From assembly GCF_002865645.1 (NCBI RefSeq), contig NW_020194644.1:348801-412800 (forward strand): DNA of 64,000 bases. Direction: 5' to 3'. Shown here in pieces: positions 26,578 through 37,259 of the stretch. Position 1 is the stretch's first letter; each line of letters opens with the position of its first letter. The position numbers were made by a program, and so were the translations under genes. The notes below the pieces were generated by a model, which saw only the letters and a program-made list of their open reading frames with translations, searched no databases and was not told the origin of the DNA. Origin of the DNA: Hyaloscypha bicolor E (taxonomy: Eukaryota; Ascomycota; Leotiomycetes; Helotiales; Hyaloscyphaceae).

Positions 26578-27260
26578 CTAAGAAAGCTAATAAAAATATA
26601 AATAAGCCAAGCTCAGAAAGCACTCCTTATATAAAGCTTATTTCTAAGACTCTAGTAATAGATAAGTCTATTATTTCAAAGCCCGGATTCTTAGATCTTA
26701 AGTACTATAACTATAATAGATTTGGTTATATATCTAGAAACTATTTAGAGCTTAAAATAAAATATATAAAGCAAGTCTTAGTAATTAAGCTAGTAGTATT
26801 TACTATAAGTAAGCTATCTAAAAATATAGAGTAGGGAAATAAGAACCCCTAAAAGAAATTTCCTTTTTAGGGCTATATTATATAAATATAGTAGAAATTA
26901 ATTTAAGCTAGCTATTAGGAAATAAAGTATTTATATTTCTTTATATAATTAGTAATAATAAATTAGGTATTAAGACTTCTTCTTTTATTAATACTAGAAT
27001 AAATAAATATATTTTTATTAATTTCAAGTTTATAATAATAATTAAATAATTTCTAAATATTAAGCCTACTTAATTAGTATTATCCTATAATATAAGAGAG
27101 TTTAATAATAAGTAAGCCATATCTATTACTTATTATATTAAGCTTATACTCTTAATTAATAGACGGAAAATTCTAGTATTTATACTAGTTATAGGGCTAG
27201 GTAAGTATAATATAATTCTGTAATAATAATAGTTTATAAGTACTAGTATTCTAATTAATT
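26578..27260 (+). pseudogene. Element A gag end (zinc knuckle) and protease ghost
   Basis: The Gag frame broken at 13030 resumes here. Near 26700 it reads YYNYNRFGYISRNYL, a CxxCxxxGHxxxxC zinc knuckle whose Cys and His codons have all become Tyr through G-to-A change. About 80 codons on, SFINTRINKYIF corresponds to the aspartic protease active site (A-L-I-D-T-G type), with Asp changed to Asn. Both are text-book RIP outcomes. In life Gag coats the RNA and the protease matures the polyprotein. Confidence 0.78.
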
Positions 27261-27699
27261 ATAAGAATAGAAGATTAATCTAGCTAGATAATTAGCCTAG
27301 AAAGAAGAATTAGAATAAGGTCCTAACTATTATATATAAGAACTTAGAACCTGGAAAAAGTAACTAGTACTAAGAAAATATAAATAGAAGAAATAAAGCT
27401 ATAGCTATAGATAAGTTCTAGAGACCTTAGCTTATAAAGAGAAAACCCTCTTATTCTTTTCCTAAACCAGGCTTAGAAAGCTATATATAGTAAAAGAATT
27501 AAGCTTAATACTATAGAGAAATATAAATAGTTTTAGGAAATATAAAAGTTTCTTCTAAGCCAGAAATAGAAATATTAAAATTATACTATTTAAAGAAAAG
27601 CTATAAGATCTAGTTAAAGCCTATAATTAATATTATAAGTATCTTATTAGCTACTTTTTAGATAAATCTATAAAAGAAAAAGAACCTTTTCTTTATAAT

Positions 27700-29210
27700 A
27701 TTATTTTTCGAGATTAATAAAAAGCTAGAATTATAATAAGAAGACAAGTTTATTCCGGGCAAGTAATAGCTAGAAGAAGTAGAGCTATAGTAACTAGTAA
27801 GAGTCTTACTAGAGGAATTTAAGGATTTTATAGATATTTTCTTAAAGAAAGTATTAAATATCTTACTTCTATATTAATTATATAATTATAAGATTTAGAT
27901 TAATAATCCCAAAGGCCCAGAGAGCCTAGGATATTTCCTGTTCTATTTATAATTAACTTATAAGCTATAGGAGATTAAGTGTTTCCTTAAAGAGAACCTC
28001 TAATAGAGCTTTATTAAGCCAAGCTAGTTCTCTTTTATATCCCTAATTCTCTTTATAAAAAAGGCTAATAAAGCTCTCTAATTCTATATTAACTATTATA
28101 AGCTAAATAACTTAATATAAAAGAACTATTATTTTCTTCTCTTTATTTATAAAACTCTTATATAGCTAGCTTAAGCCAAGGTTTATATAAAACTAGATAT
28201 TTGGCAAGTATTTTATTAGATTTAAATAGACCTAGAATTAGAAGAACTCACGATATTTCATATAAGATATAGGGCCTATAAGTATAAGGTTCTTTAAAAA
28301 GGCCTAACTAATAGCCTTATTATATATTAGAAATATATAAATAATATTCTTTTTAATTATTTTAATATTTTTTATATAGCTTACTTAAATAATATCCTAA
28401 TTTACTCGAATAATTCCCTAAAGTATAAAGACTATATATAAAAGATTTTTTAGTAATTATAGGATACTAGCCTCTAAGTAAATATTAAGAAATTAGAGTT
28501 TAAGATTACTTATATAAAGTATTTAGGCTTTATTATCTTTACTAGAGATATTAAAGTAAATCTAGATAAGATAGTAGTTATTAAGAACTAGTAATTACTA
28601 AAGATAATTAAAGAAATATAAGGCTTTCTGGGTTTTTATAACTTTTATTAGTATTTTATTATAAAATATAGCTATATAATAAAGCCTCTAATAGCTCTAA
28701 TATATAAGAGAGTTCCGTTTAAGTAAATAAATTAGTACTAAGAAGGTTTTACTAAGCTAAAGTAAGCTATATTCTTAGTACTAATTCTATATTACTATAA
28801 TCCGAACCTCTCTATTATAATTAAAACAGATATATTAAATAAAGTTATAGCCGGTATTCTCTTATAATAAAACCCCTAGATAAGACTCTAATACCCGGTA
28901 ATATTCTTCTTTAAAACTATATAATTAGTAGAGCTAAACTATAATATTTATAATAAAGAAATACTTACTATTATTCTTTCTTTAACTAAATAGTAAGCAG
29001 AGCTAGAAGGCTTATAAAAGGTACTCTTTATAATTTACTTAGATTACTGAGCCCTCAAGTACTTTATAACTATAAAGAAGCTCTTAGTAAAATAAGCTTA
29101 CTAAATAAAGTATTTTTCCTATTACTATTTCAAGCTTATATATTAGGTAAATGAGTTAAATAAATAAATAGATGCTCTAAATAGGAAATATAAGAATATA
29201 ACTATCTAGA
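27700..29210 (+). pseudogene. Element A reverse transcriptase and RNase H (RIP ghost)
   Basis: The plus-strand frame (TAA/TAG as Gln) follows the Ty3/gypsy pattern closely. SLILFIKKA is the SPILFVKK motif, LDIWQVFY corresponds to LDIRQAFHRI, YKVLQKGL to YKVLPFGL, and the catalytic YLDDILIYS near 28382-28410 now reads YLNNILIYS. KYLGFII and GFLGFYNFYQYF follow. RNase H ends with Y*ALKYFITIKKL (DH-LKYF type) and an ANELADALSR-like stretch near 29150-29200. Both metal-binding Asp codons of YxDD changed to Asn by G-to-A mutation, so the enzyme is doubly dead. Confidence 0.88.
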
Positions 29211-29559
29211 ATAAAGTAATAATAGCTTACTAAACCTAAATTCTCCTCTTATAATAAAAGATTAATAATAATATTATACGGGATCTCTAGTTAGTTCTAA
29301 TTAAGGCTTTTATAAGCCCGGCTTAGAAAGAAACCTAGTATAATAGTATCTAGCTAGTAAATAAGCTATTAAGTAAGAACCGAGAATTACTAGAGCTAGA
29401 AAAGCTATAGAATAAAGTAAGAAATAAAAGAAAAGGCACTTGGATATTATAAGATAGTCTTTTCTTATAATATAGTAAACTATTTATATCTAATAATATA
29501 ATAATACCCGAGATACCCTTATATATTACTTTTATTTAGGAGATATATATATAGCCCCT

Positions 29560-30980
29560 AATAGAGTACCTAGAATAAGCCAAGCTTTAATAGCTTCTTT
29601 AGGCTCGCTATTACTAGCCAGGCCAAGATATAGATATTAATTAGTATAGAAATAATTATTATATCTACTAATAATCCTATATCCCTAGAAATAAAAAGCT
29701 AGAGCTCTTGTATTTATTACTAGTCTCTAATTACTTCTAGTAATATATATTAGTAAATTTCAAGAAGTATCTAGAAAATAGAAATAAATATAATATAATA
29801 GTAATTTTTATTAATTATCTAGGTAAGTATTCTATTATAATTTCTATTCGAGATATAGTAATAGCTAAAGAGTTAGTATCTCTATTTCTTACTTATATAA
29901 TTTGCCAAGTTAGTATCCCGGAAACTATAGTATCTAATTAAGGCCTCTAGTTTATATTGGATTTCTAGAGCAAGTTTTATAAGTATATTAGTATAAAGCT
30001 CAAGTTATTAATTACTAATTATCCCTAAACTAATAGCTAGATAAAGATTATTAACTAGTACTTTAACTAATAGCTATATTCCTATATAAATTATTACTAG
30101 GATAATTAGAACAAATAGGTAATAATAATTAACGAGCCTAATCGCATAAGTCTGTGTTTTTCAGGCTAGTTTAGCGAGAGCACCTCCTAAATTCAATCCC
30201 ACTAATATGCCTATTACCCCTCCCCACCACTTGTATTTAACCACGCTCCAGGCTTAAAATTGCTACGAAATACAAGGAGGCGATATGGGAGCTTTATAGC
30301 TTTAGAGAGAAATCAACTGCAGGCTAATAGAGCGCTATAAGCTCGGTAAAACTACGATTTATCGTGTTTTGAGCATAATGCTCCCCTGCCACGGTCGCTA
30401 AGATGAAAGCAATAGTGCTAGAGGGATAGGATAGAATACTATAAGATTGGATAAATAAGTTGATTTTAAAGCAGGAATATTGGGTTTCAGGTGCTAATGG
30501 AGCGTCACGGGTGGTCAACTTCTAATTAAATATAATATGGTCGTGAATTGATTGATGTGAAGTGTGCCTGATAGCCTGGAAAACACAGACTTACGCGATT
30601 AGGCTCGTAACTACTAGTAGGTAGTTCTAGTTTATGAAACTATAGGCCAATTCCTGTTTCTTATAAAGAAAGGCTATAAACTGCAAATATTATTTAATTA
30701 GGAAACCCAAATATAATTAGGTATCCTAAAGAAAGAACTAAATAAATAGGAAATAAAGGCCCTAGTAATATAGCTTTATAAATTATAGTAAAAAATATAG
30801 GAGAATATAATATAAGTATAAGAATATTATATTATTTAAGCTAATAAGTACTACTAACTAGTAGACTTTAGAATAGGAAATAAGATATAAATTACTACTA
30901 AGTACTAGAAAAATAATTATCCGAGCTATAAGCTAGCTTACTAAATAGAAGGGCTATATAAAATCCCGAAATAAGTAGAA
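29560..30980 (+). pseudogene. Element A integrase, interrupted by a MITE (RIP ghost)
   Basis: The frame shows VIFINYLGKYSIII (the VVIDRLSKM.. start of the core), AKELVSLFLTYIICQ, then SIPETIVSN*GLQF for the usual SDRGPQFVS. KLLITNYP*TNS*TKIINQYFN follows for the AYHPQTDGQTEIMNQ region, and YINYYQDN ends the core. The 475-bp MITE enters right after this point (30133), and the C-terminal integrase region continues from 30611. Several acidic and Arg codons are RIP-changed. Confidence 0.85.
30133..30607. mobile_element. Non-autonomous DNA transposon (MITE), unmutated, TAA target duplication
   Basis: The ends are inverted repeats of about 36 bp with two mismatches: the left end begins CGAGCCTAATCGCATAAGTC and the right end reads as its complement. 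TAA flanks both sides (30130-30132 and 30608-30610). A 3-bp TWA duplication fits the PIF/Harbinger superfamily; this is inference, as no transposase is present. It has ordinary base composition although it sits in heavily RIP-mutated integrase sequence, so it arrived later. The largest frame inside is only about 64 codons and looks like chance. Confidence 0.85.
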
Positions 30981-31079
30981 TATTTCTTTAGGCTTAAGCT
31001 TTCGGAATTAATAAGAATATATCCGGTATTTTATATAGAGAAACGATATAAAAATCTAGGTAACTCCCTTTTCGGATAA

Positions 31080-31330
31080 GCAAATCCGGAGCCTTTATTA
31101 CTAGAATTATAAGACAGGGAAACGGAATACGAAGTCTAAGAAGTACTAGTAATAAAGCTATTTTATAAGAAGCTAAAGTACCGAGTCTAGTAAAAAGAAT
31201 AAGATCTAGATCCGGAATAATATCTTACTTTCTTATTAAGTAATAGCGCTCCAGCTCTTTAAAGCTTCTATAATAAGAACCCCGAATAGCTAGAACCGCT
31301 ATAGAATCTCTCCTATTAGTTAAACTATAC
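31080..31330 (+). pseudogene. Element A chromodomain (RIP ghost)
   Basis: Near the end of pol the frame reads YEV*EVLVIKLFYKKLKYRV, then (after Q/W changes) DLDPE*Y and later SNSAPAL*SFYNKNPE. This matches the chromodomain of fungal chromoviruses (YEVEEILxSR...LxYxVKWxGYxxDPEWYP...LxxFHxxNP). Chromodomains of this class steer integration to methylated-H3K9 heterochromatin. That agrees with finding the element inside a RIP block, though here the block may also be a result of the insertions. Confidence 0.75.
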
Positions 31331-31486
31331 CAAGAATAATATATTACCGGAACCGTATAATATAAACAGAAATCCTTTAAAGTTATATATAAAAGGCCCT
31401 GGCCTTTAATATATAACCTGTAACTTGGAAATTTAAATAGAGACTTTTAAAGCTTAGAGATAAGCTTACTTTAAGGGGGAAGGTAA

Positions 31487-31766
31487 TATTACGGTTATTA
31501 TAATATATAGTACTAGTAGGGATTAGACTAGAGCTAGCGAGGTATCTGGTATCTAAGAGAGATATCTAATATCTAAGCAAGGCATCTATAATTACCTGAT
31601 TATTATACGTGACCCCGAGCTTAAGCTAGTATATGGGCCCGTATATAGCTTGCAATTATTTAGATCCGAGGCTCTTTTGAGATCCTCTTCTCTCTTTAGC
31701 TTTGAATTATTGAAATAGAGATAGTCTAATTATGCCTTCCAGGCCCTAGATCTTATACTTATAACA
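31487..31766 (+). repeat. 3' LTR of element A
   Basis: 280 bp, the same length as the 5' copy, preceded by a GGGGGAAGGTAA polypurine tract and followed by AAAAA. It retains more C/G than the 5' LTR. It ends ATAACA (TG..CA type). Confidence 0.9.
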
Positions 31767-31771
31767 AAAAA

Positions 31772-32990
31772 AATAATTCAAGTAATTTTACTAATCTGGG
31801 AATTTGAGCTATAATAGAATAGTTAGTAATTAATAGGTTACTCTATAGTCTGGGCTATAACTTTTTCCTTAATAATCTCGGTTATATTAATTATTATAGT
31901 TACTCTAAGTCCGGAAATAGAATAGAAGCTAGAAGAGATACCTGAAATAATATAATTATACTAGGTCTCTAGTTATTTAATAGTTTTTATCTAGAAGATC
32001 CGGATAATAATTTTAATATTTTTCTGGGAATTAAATAGGTCTCTAGTTAAGAAATTAGATAGTATAATAGCCTATCTAGTCCGGGTTAGTAAGATTAATA
32101 GAACTAAAGCTAAAGTAATACCTATAACTTTAGTAATAAGTTTCTAATAAAGTATAAATAGCTCTGGTCTATTAAGTAAAGCTTAGGGCTTTACTAAGAT
32201 TAGAAGATAATAATTTTTCTTTTTTTTCTAGTTCCTGCTACTATTAGCTAAAGTAAAATAAAAGAAGCTAAGGGAGACACCTCCGGAATTTAATATAAAT
32301 TAATTTCCAGAAAAGGAAATAGATTCTAATTTAGTAAACTAAGGCTTAGTCCCTAAGTTTTTCGGGGTTTTTATAATATTTGCCTAACTAATGAATTTTA
32401 CTAAATTAGTTATAGGTATACTAGAGTTTAGTAAGCTTTTAATATAAATGGAAATATAAATATTAGATTTAATAAAAAGAGAGTTTATAAGATATTAGAT
32501 AATTTTATTATATATATCTTATATAAACCTGTACTTATCGGGCTTATTATAGGCAGATATAAACTAGTTTACTATTACTATAAAGTTATATATTATAGTT
32601 TGCTAGATACGAGCTTTATATTCGAGTACTTTAAACTAGCTAGAGATAGCCTTAGAAGCAGTATTATAGGTATATATACTGCTACCTAAATCGAGACAAG
32701 AAGGGGAATTAATATTAAGCTTCTTCTGTCTCTTTAAAGTATAATTGAGATTAGTAGATAAGGAGGGATCTTGCAGGCATATAAAGTCTGCGGTTTGAGG
32801 GGCGAATTATAACGAATTCGCCCGGATAGAAATAGAAGACGATATTACTACCTAAAATAATATATAGAGTACTAGGAAAGATAGAATAAGGCCTTAGAAA
32901 TCGATTAGGGAAGTTTTTATATGCCCTTAGGGCATGAAATAAAAGTTATCGAGCAAATAGTGGGTTTGGGAAAAATGTTATAGGTATTAC
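31772..32990. other. RIP-degraded DNA right of element A, edge of the AT-rich block
   Basis: AT-rich, no frame and no recognisable domain. It should be the continuation of the sequence left of 11564. Composition becomes normal at about 32.9 kb. A perfect 9-bp inverted repeat (GGGCGAATT / AATTCGCCC) lies at 32800-32823. Confidence 0.55.
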
Positions 32991-33019
32991 ATGGTGAGAA
33001 AATTCTTGACGATAACAAG

Positions 33020-33916
33020 GAAGGTAGATTTATTAATAACGGTATTCCTTTGTGTCATTACCAGGTCGGACACTGTCTATACCGCGTGTATAGACTCAAG
33101 GAGGCCAAATCCCAACTCGAGATTGCCCTTGAATGTCCTCACCAGTTCTCTGAGAAGTTCCGGGCTCGCCTCCTCTTAGGACAGAGTAATTATCAGCTAT
33201 CCTTATTTGGGGAATCCAGAGCCGACTTTCAGTCTCTTCTTAAAGAAGGGCACAAAGATTCTGAGTCTGTTTTTCTCTGTCGGTTTTGGCTTGGGAAAAC
33301 TCACTTTGAATTAAAAAATTGGGATAATGCTAGCACTCATCTCCTGATTGCTCACGAGTCTGGCAAAAAAGGATAGTCGAATGTTTTAGACTCCCAATAC
33401 TTCCTTGCACGAGCTCAGTTCGAGGCTGCGCATTATACGGCAGCTTTGGGCCATTTTAAATCAATTTGCGACAAACAAAAGGACAACGTGTCAAGTATGA
33501 TTTCGGATAGCCACTACTATCTCGGTCTTACCTTGTTTGAGCTAGGTCAATTCAAACTGTCGAGAGAGACATTGCTCGTTGCCCGGGCGAGACAAGAGAA
33601 GCGGAAATGTTCGAAAATGCTTGAACTTATATTAATAAGGTATTAACTTGTATGCTGCGATGTAAAGCTGGGTATTTTCACTATAGTACAATCTGAATTT
33701 GAGGGTGTTCTCCTTTTCTTTGAAAGCAGGTCTGCAAGCGGGGACCAGACTATTATGCATATATAGTACGAACTTGCCTTCATTGCGTATCGGCATAGGA
33801 ACTGGAAACGGGCGTTGGAATTTTTCCAGGAGGCCCTGCTCAATCACGAAATAGTCCATGTCAACAGCAGCCTAGACGTATTGCAGTGCCAGTAATACTT
33901 GGCGGCAACCCTTCGC
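33020..33916 (+). pseudogene. TPR-repeat protein gene, 5' part, broken
   Basis: Tetratricopeptide-type helices are evident: GHCLYRVYRLKEAKSQLEIA, LLLGQSNYQLSLFGESRADF, YFLARAQFEAAHYTAALGHF, YYLGLTLFELGQFKLSRETL, then NWKRALEFFQEALLNHE after a shift of frame. A TAG at 33374 interrupts an otherwise open frame (33050-33646) and could be a RIP-changed CAG. After 33646 the frame is lost, and TPR-like sequence resumes in another frame near 33770 with one more TAA. The start is missing, since the left side runs straight into AT-rich DNA. The right side is cut by the hAT element at 33917, beyond which the gene continues at 36784. TPR arrays mediate protein-protein contacts. The pattern resembles kinesin-light-chain/NLR-type TPRs, but the host protein is unknown. 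Confidence 0.75.
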
Positions 33917-36783
33917 CAGGGTAGTCAATAGTCCAGACTATAGTCTCAGACCATAGTCTATAGATTTTTTCTCGGACCACAGTCTAATTTCAATAGACTA
34001 AACTAAGGCTATTCCCAACTAGACTAGACTATACTAAATTAACCAGACCGCAGTCTAGACCGCAGTTTATTTAGTCTGCACGTGATTCATACCCATTTTT
34101 TTTATTTTCTCCCCGAATACCTCTTCTAAATACTTAAACTCCTTATCCTATCTCTTAGCTTATACTATAACTTCAGATACTTAAATACCTTAATAATATC
34201 TATACTAAGCTTATTCCAAAGGCCTATAATTAGTATCTTAGTACTTGAGAATAATTATTTAGGGTTAGCTAATATAGCAGAAATTAAAAGTATATCTAAT
34301 ACTAGCTTACTTAAATTAGAATAATTAACCTATTAAGTTATTTCTATTTACTAAGTTCTTAGATTAATATTATAAGTATACTTAGTAATATAGTACCTCT
34401 AATATTCGTTCTTAATACTAGGAACTAGTTAGTAATATTATTTCCAAGTAATAAAGGCATTCTTTTAAGAAGCTCCGGAAGTAGCTAGAATTAATAAAGT
34501 TATAGAAAAGCTTAGAATAATTAGCTTATATTCTTTCTAAAAGCTTTCTATTATATTTCTTGCCTTTTTATACTATTTCTTTTTCTAGTTATTCTTAATA
34601 TATTTCTACTTTATATTTGAATTAAAAATAATTATAGTAATATAAGCTAGGCTCTTATCTATTATATTATAATATTTCTCTATTTTTGCCTATCTAAAAT
34701 TAAATATTAAAGCCATTATTTTATTATATTTATAAGCTTTTTTAGCCTACTCAAATTACTTAAGAATAAAGTTTATAGCTAGTAGGATATTATCTAGAAT
34801 TAAAATAGAGAATTCTAGAACAAGAATAGTTTATATAAGCTAATTAAGGAATTTATAAATATTGCGAAATATAGTTTAATTAGAATCTAATAGCTTATTC
34901 TTTCTAACTATCTCAGATTTATAATACTTTATATATACCTAAATAGCTTTATAAATTAAGGAAATAATAGCCTTCTAAATTATTCTTATTATAGAATTTT
35001 ACTATATCTTATTATTTTATATAGGGCAATTTTACTTATTTAAAATTATAAATTCCTATATCCTCTAAATATTACTTTAAATATTAATAATAATATTATA
35101 AAGCTTACTAATAAAGCTAAAAAAAAATTTATTCCTTGATTTTTTTTAAAGTTTCCTTTAGCTTTATAGTCTAAATCTCTTTATTTTCTTTTAAATTTTT
35201 CTTATCTATAATATATATAAATAAATTAATTACTAGATTAATTATATAGCCTTAGTATTAAAGTCTTTATATAATAGGGTTATATAAAATATTATATTTA
35301 TAAAGTAATTTTACTTAAGTTAGTTAATATCTACTAAATTCATATAGAAATCGCTTACTAATTAAGAGTATTTATATTATTACTTATATTATTTATAATA
35401 ATATAATTAAGCTTCTAAATAATTTACTAGTTACTAATTATATTTATAAGAACTAGAGCTAGGTTCTTTTCCTTATAATTACTTTTAATCTTCTTTATAG
35501 CTAGTATAATATACTTTAAAGCCCCTAAACTCGAGATATAATAGGTAATAATACTAAGAATTGGCTTATTATTTAAGGAAATTTATATATTAAATAATAA
35601 GTATATCTTTATCTTAGTATTTTTAAGCTAAAGCTTTATTTTATTCTTTTTAATTTGAAATTAATAAAGGACCTAAGTATAAACTATATTATAAGATATA
35701 AGAAGCTAGTAATTAATATTTTTATTTAAGTAAGAAAAGAAGGCTCGGAATTCGGGATATTTAACTAGTTAGAGAGGTATATTATAAGCTAATATAAACT
35801 TAATATAAAGAACCTTAATTATATCTCTATCTAAAGAAAGGCTTCTACTATCTAAGCTATTTAGTTTCTGATATTTCTAGGAATTCTCCTATACTAATTC
35901 TATAGCTTTTATAATATTAAGTTAAATATTCTTAGCCCTAGCTTCTGTTATTAAATCTTTTATAATATTATAAATCTTTAAGTAATTAGATATTATATCT
36001 ATTTCTTTACTAGTTTTATAATTAGCTATATAGAATTAATAGTACTATTTCTTCTTTCTATTAGTATTTAGAAATATATATTATATATTTATTCTATTTC
36101 TTATTTATTTATAAACCCATAAATTCCTCTAATTCTTCTTGTTTTACTTCTTTAGAAAGGGAATAAATATATTAAAGAAACCGGAAAAAGTAGCAGAATT
36201 TAATATATCTTGGGAAAAGAGATCTATTTTATTATGAGAAATATTAGAAGTATTAGAAATATTAGAAAATATAGGTTTCCTAAAAGAAAGCTATACTTAA
36301 TACTTGGGAGGAATATTTTGGGTTAAATTCGATTATAGATATAAAGAGAATAATAGGTTTTTATATATAAAAAGAGCTTATAGGCATTCCAATTTCGCTT
36401 AATCTTTTATATATAGTCTTAGTAAATTATTAATAGAACTTGCTCTTTAGTATTCTATAATAAAATTATAACTATCTAATAGAAGATTAGGTAATTTAAT
36501 TCATTTTAAAGCCCTAAATCTAGGATACTATATTAATTAAATATTATTCTAATAAGTTAATAATTAAGTATTTTAATAAATAAGATACTAAGGGTAGTTC
36601 TCTAATAAATTAAGCGAGCTGCCCCCCTTAGACTGAGTTCAAACTGCGGTCCGGACCGCAGTCCGGGGTCCCGAACCACAGTCCGGATTAAGTAAACTAG
36701 ACTAGACTATGGCCCCCTAAGACTACACTAGTCCAGTCAAACTGCGGTCCGACTGGACTAACATTAGACTATTGCCTACACTG
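33917..36783 (-). mobile_element. hAT-family DNA transposon, RIP-inactivated, inserted in the TPR gene
   Basis: The ends are 17-bp inverted repeats, CAGGGTAGTCAATAGTC on the left and the complement of CAGTGTAGGCAATAGTC on the right (two mismatches), with the CAG start typical of hAT elements. CCCTTCGC (33909-33916) and GCCTTCGC (36786-36793) flank it, a 7/8 match to an 8-bp duplication with two extra bases at the right end. The subterminal regions carry repeated ACTGCGGTC/AGTCTAG-type motifs, including the palindrome TGCGGTCCGGACCGCA near 36643. The interior (34.1-36.6 kb) is AT-rich. On the minus strand near 34.17-34.4 kb it reads LSKLVLDILLISAILANPKQ then LFSSTKILI, the hAT dimerisation motif, with an earlier KIEKYYNIIDKSLAYITIII block. 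Confidence 0.88.
34150..35150 (-). pseudogene. hAT transposase C-terminal half (RIP ghost)
   Basis: The minus-strand frame with TAA/TAG taken as Gln/Trp matches the C-terminal half of fungal hAT transposases and ends with the dimerisation domain (LVLDIL-I-A---P-QLFSS-K). The catalytic domain would lie to the right, toward 36.5 kb, and is too degraded to follow. No functional product is possible. Confidence 0.7.
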
Positions 36784-37250
36784 CGGCCTTCGCGAGCTAC
36801 AGAGATATGATGAAGCTTTGCAGCTCTACCAACAGGTTCTTGAGAAACGCAAAGAAACTTTACAGGCTCCACACCAGACAGTTGTCGATGTGCAAATAGG
36901 ATTATGCGAAACTGGCTTATAATCAATTAGACTTCCATCTGGCAACGGAGCACTATTCAAAGGCGCTTGCACAGCTAGAGTCTTCAGACCAGGCTCAGAA
37001 AGCGGTGCACCACCCCCTTGCTTCTTCTTATGCCACTCTTGCTCTAGCCCTATCAAAACTTGGGCAGGCCGATGAAGCCAAGCAGCAGGCTGTGAAAGCT
37101 CTAGAGCGTGATCGTTCTGAGGGGCGCCAGGATTGTCAAGGACTCGGTGGCTTTGTGGGAGCCTTCGGTGAACTCCTGCTTCAAGAGGCGACGACGAGTT
37201 GCCAGCAGCTGCCATCTTCCGCGGACGAGAAGTCAACGACTCCGGCCTAG
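36784..37250 (+). pseudogene. TPR-repeat protein gene, 3' part, broken
   Basis: Directly after the hAT element the reading resumes as RELQRYDEALQLYQQVLEKR, a TPR helix that continues the LAATLR end of the 5' part if the transposon and one duplicate are ignored. A frameshift near 36905 is needed to pass into AYNQLDFHLATEHYSKALAQ and then SYATLALALSKLGQADEAKQ (37005-37250), two further TPR helices. The tail is Ser/Thr-rich. Downstream to about 37.5 kb a Pro/Lys-rich frame (PPPPPKRKPAH) may be the original C-terminus. The gene was already decaying, or decayed afterwards; the order cannot be told. Confidence 0.72.
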
Positions 37251-37259
37251 CAGCATTCA

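Larger units (their letters stand above)
11569..31766 (+). mobile_element. Element A: Ty3/gypsy chromovirus, RIP-inactivated, interrupted by two insertions
   Basis: The element is bounded by two 280-bp LTRs (11569-11848 and 31487-31766) and by AAAAA on both outer sides (11564-11568, 31767-31771), a perfect 5-bp target duplication. A polypurine tract containing GGGGGAAGG lies just before the 3' LTR. Removing element B (13031-26577) and the MITE (30133-30607) leaves about 6.17 kb, the usual size for the family. On the plus strand the order is gag, zinc knuckle, protease, reverse transcriptase, RNase H, integrase, chromodomain, as in fungal chromoviruses. Stops and missense changes throughout show that it is dead; all are of the kind RIP produces (C to T, G to A). 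Confidence 0.9.

Noticed and set aside
30133..30607. MITE as a horizontally acquired gene cassette
   Set aside because: Its only frame is about 64 codons without features. Inverted ends and the TAA duplication explain the unit.
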